From: DASUBN01 sp035465695
GTDB taxonomy: Bacteria > Pseudomonadota > Gammaproteobacteria > Natronospirales > REEB76
Reading direction: 5' to 3'
NCBI GenBank assembly: GCA_035465695.1
Contig: DATIVR010000202.1
Location: forward strand, 1-6,180
Length of the DNA stretch: 6,180 bases
Shown: one piece after another, positions 5,114-6,180 of the stretch
How the letters are laid out: each line of letters starts with the position of its first letter
Numbering within the stretch: position 1 is the first letter of the stretch
Position numbers and translations under genes: made by a program
Notes under the pieces: model-generated
What the model was told of the DNA's origin: nothing
What the model saw: the letters and a program-made list of their open reading frames with translations, nothing else
Database searches by the model: none

Positions 5114-5920
5114 ATGAACGACCAGCCTGCCCCGCCCAAGCACCGCCGCCACCTCCTGTCCTCCGGCATGCCGGGGGCGGACCACGGGGTGTTCCTGGTG
5201 GCTGTGCCGGTGATGGGCGCCATCGGCGTGCTCATCACCGCCTTCGCCAGTTATTCCCTCACCGGCTTCGTCTGGCTGGTGGTGCTGACCACCCTCATCA
5301 CCGCCATCATGGCCATGATGGAGATCGTGCAGGCTCCGGCGGCCTGGAGCGGCGAGCCGCCCTTGAAGCGCATCCTGGGCTGGGGCGCGGCACTCACCTT
5401 CCTCTGGCCTGCGGCCTATCCGCTCTACTGGCGGGAACGCCGGCACCTGAAGCTGGACACATGGCTGAAGACCGCCATCTTGGTGGACGTGCTGTTCGTG
5501 GCCGCGGCGGTGGCCGGAGGCATCGTCACGGTGACCGGTTTCGACAAGCCGCCACCGAGCGTCGCGCAGGCCGATCAGGAACCCACCCTGCTCACCGCGG
5601 ACCCGCACTGGTTCCCGGATGCGGACGACATCGACATCGTGAAGACCGGGCATCTCGACAACTGCCCGCGCAAGACCCTGGACCAGGAGGTACGCGGCTA
5701 CTTCGAGCAGCCGCGCTGGGATGCCGGCGCCACCAAGGGCGGCGTGGACTTCGTGAACGTGAGCGGCATCCTCACCTACCAGGACCGCCCGGCGGTGGGC
5801 GTGCTGCAATTCGTGATGTATAAGGATAAGAGCGGCTTCAAGCCGTACCTGTTCACCATCAACGGCGTGCCGCAGCCGCTGTACGTGACGGCGTTCACGC
5901 TCGCGCAGATGTGCGAATGA
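5114..5920 (+). CDS. Uncharacterised inner-membrane protein with a C-terminal soluble domain
   Basis: A 268-residue protein. The N-terminus is short and basic (KHRRH at 9-13). Hydrophobic segments lie at about 26-46, 51-72, 86-106 and 119-140. A linker rich in Pro and Asp (144-172) leads to a C-terminal domain (about 175-268). The third helix ends WPAAYPLYWRERRH, a Trp/Pro/Tyr-rich edge followed by positive charges, which suggests that end is cytoplasmic. With four helices this would put the C-terminal domain in the periplasm, although the basic N-terminus argues the other way, so topology is unsettled. The C-terminal domain has NCPRKTLDQEV (183-193), RWDAG, VDFVNVSGILTY (211-222), VGVLQFVMY and TINGVPQPLY (248-257), and ends QMCE. 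Its only two cysteines, C184 and C267, bracket the domain and could form a disulphide. I recall similar CP..T..(Q/L).V / LQF / NG.PQ patterns at the C-terminus of other small proteobacterial membrane proteins, but cannot name the family. No SD lies near the ATG. It follows the terminator at 5048-5085, so it is a separate transcript. Confidence 0.85.
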   Translation: MNDQPAPPKHRRHLLSSGMPGADHGVFLVAVPVMGAIGVLITAFASYSLTGFVWLVVLTTLITAIMAMMEIVQAPAAWSGEPPLKRILGWGAALTFLWPAAYPLYWRERRHLKLDTWLKTAILVDVLFVAAAVAGGIVTVTGFDKPPPSVAQADQEPTLLTADPHWFPDADDIDIVKTGHLDNCPRKTLDQEVRGYFEQPRWDAGATKGGVDFVNVSGILTYQDRPAVGVLQFVMYKDKSGFKPYLFTINGVPQPLYVTAFTLAQMCE

Positions 5921-5926
5921 CGCCGG

Positions 5927-5949
5927 TTCCGCCGCAGCCTGCGGCGGAA
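5927..5949. terminator. Perfect 10-bp hairpin just after the last gene, possible terminator without T tract
   Basis: TTCCGCCGCA (5927-5936) and TGCGGCGGAA (5940-5949) pair perfectly around a 3-base GCC loop, starting 7 nt after the stop at 5920. No T run follows on either strand, so intrinsic termination would be weak. It may be a 3' stabiliser, a roadblock for 3' exonucleases, or the first hairpin of the repeat region that follows. Confidence 0.45.
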
Positions 5950-6180
5950 TGATCCAACTGCCGACGAAAGATTATTCAGGAGGGCGCGTTCCACGCGCAC
6001 TGGGCCCCTTTTCTTTGCTCGTCCAAAGAAAAGGGGCGAAAAGAAAGGACGTCCCCGTCGGCCGCCGCTACGCGGTCCCCTGCGCTCCTCGCGAACTGCG
6101 GAGCCGCGCTCACGGGCCATCCCTGGCCCTTCGCGCGGACTCGGCATCCTGCCTTCGTCCCTGACGGGCTGACCTTGTTC
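5950..6180. repeat. Right-edge intergenic region resembling a dispersed proteobacterial repeat; no credible gene
   Basis: Open frames exist on both strands here, but their predicted products are Arg/Pro/Ser-rich, lack a domain or an SD, and read through inverted repeats, so I do not call them. The structure instead is a series of hairpins: GCGCGT/ACGCGC (5984-5998, 3-base loop), the 14-bp repeat at 6004-6037, and GGGCCA/TGGCCC (6114-6129, 4-base loop). An A-rich GAAAAGAAAGG (6038-6048) follows the large repeat and partly copies its right arm. From general knowledge, blocks of CCCCTTTTCTTTG..CAAAGAAAAGGGG followed by GC-rich tails occur repeatedly between genes in many gamma- and betaproteobacterial genomes and often give rise to spurious ORF calls. 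The copy number in this genome cannot be judged from one window. The element may extend past 6180. Confidence 0.55.
6004..6037. repeat. 14-bp perfect inverted repeat, pyrimidine-rich then purine-rich arm
   Basis: GCCCCTTTTCTTTG (6004-6017) is the exact reverse complement of CAAAGAAAAGGGGC (6024-6037), with a 6-base CTCGTC loop. One arm is almost all pyrimidine and the other almost all purine. It would form a very stable hairpin in RNA from either strand. It can act as a bidirectional transcription barrier, although no separate T tract follows on either strand. Confidence 0.85.

Noticed and set aside
4976..5809. Minus-strand open frame (277 codons) opposite the last membrane protein
   Set aside because: It crosses the terminator at 5048-5085 and gives a His/Gly-rich product, whereas the plus strand codes a coherent membrane protein.
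5776..6164. Open frames on both strands in the right-edge region (5949-6164 plus, 5776-6147 minus)
   Set aside because: Both read through perfect inverted repeats, lack an SD, and give Arg/Pro-rich products of the kind often miscalled in this type of repeat.
1..6180. Mobile element, CRISPR, phage or toxin-antitoxin system
   Set aside because: I found no transposase, integrase, direct-repeat array, tRNA-linked attachment site or small paired genes. The region reads as ordinary chromosome.

Overview
The window is strongly GC-rich with compact genes. Its content is membrane-bound GGDEF and GGDEF-EAL proteins, a DedA-family protein, a short-signal lipoprotein and a 3' intergenic inverted repeat rich in CTTTTCTTTG/CAAAGAAAAG. 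This fits the chromosome of a Gram-negative proteobacterium, most likely a gammaproteobacterium. That placement is inferred from style, not from a marker gene. I see no phage, plasmid, transposase, CRISPR, tRNA or rRNA signature.

Layout. On the minus strand at the left edge lies the first 40 codons of a membrane protein (1-122, GTG start, with its own SD and a TATACT -10). It aligns without gaps to the N-terminus of the next gene, so it is probably a second diguanylate cyclase of the same family. Next, also on minus, is a complete seven-helix GGDEF diguanylate cyclase (267-1514) with intact active and inhibitory sites. A divergent intergenic region of about 260 bp separates it from a plus-strand membrane-anchored GGDEF-EAL protein (1778-3790). 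That protein has a complete set of EAL catalytic residues, an SGDEF variant signature and no inhibitory-site arginine. The plus strand continues with a DedA-family membrane protein (3863-4471), a small lipoprotein of unknown function (4530-5027), a strong rho-independent terminator (5048-5085), and a multi-helix membrane protein with a C-terminal soluble domain (5114-5920). The last 260 bases hold no credible gene. They contain a run of hairpins, including a 14-bp perfect inverted repeat, that looks like a dispersed intergenic repeat.

How the genes may work together. The left half is a c-di-GMP cluster: two tandem cyclase-type genes face a divergent composite protein likely to act mainly as a phosphodiesterase, so making and breaking of the messenger could be set from one neighbourhood. 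The right half encodes envelope proteins (DedA-type lipid transport, a lipoprotein, an inner-membrane protein). No sequence signal ties the two halves together, and each gene has its own possible promoter.

I found no convincing new multi-gene defence or mobile system. The items most worth a second look are the DedA protein lacking two usual acidic residues, the two unrecognised envelope proteins, the asymmetric GGDEF pair and the repeat at the right edge.
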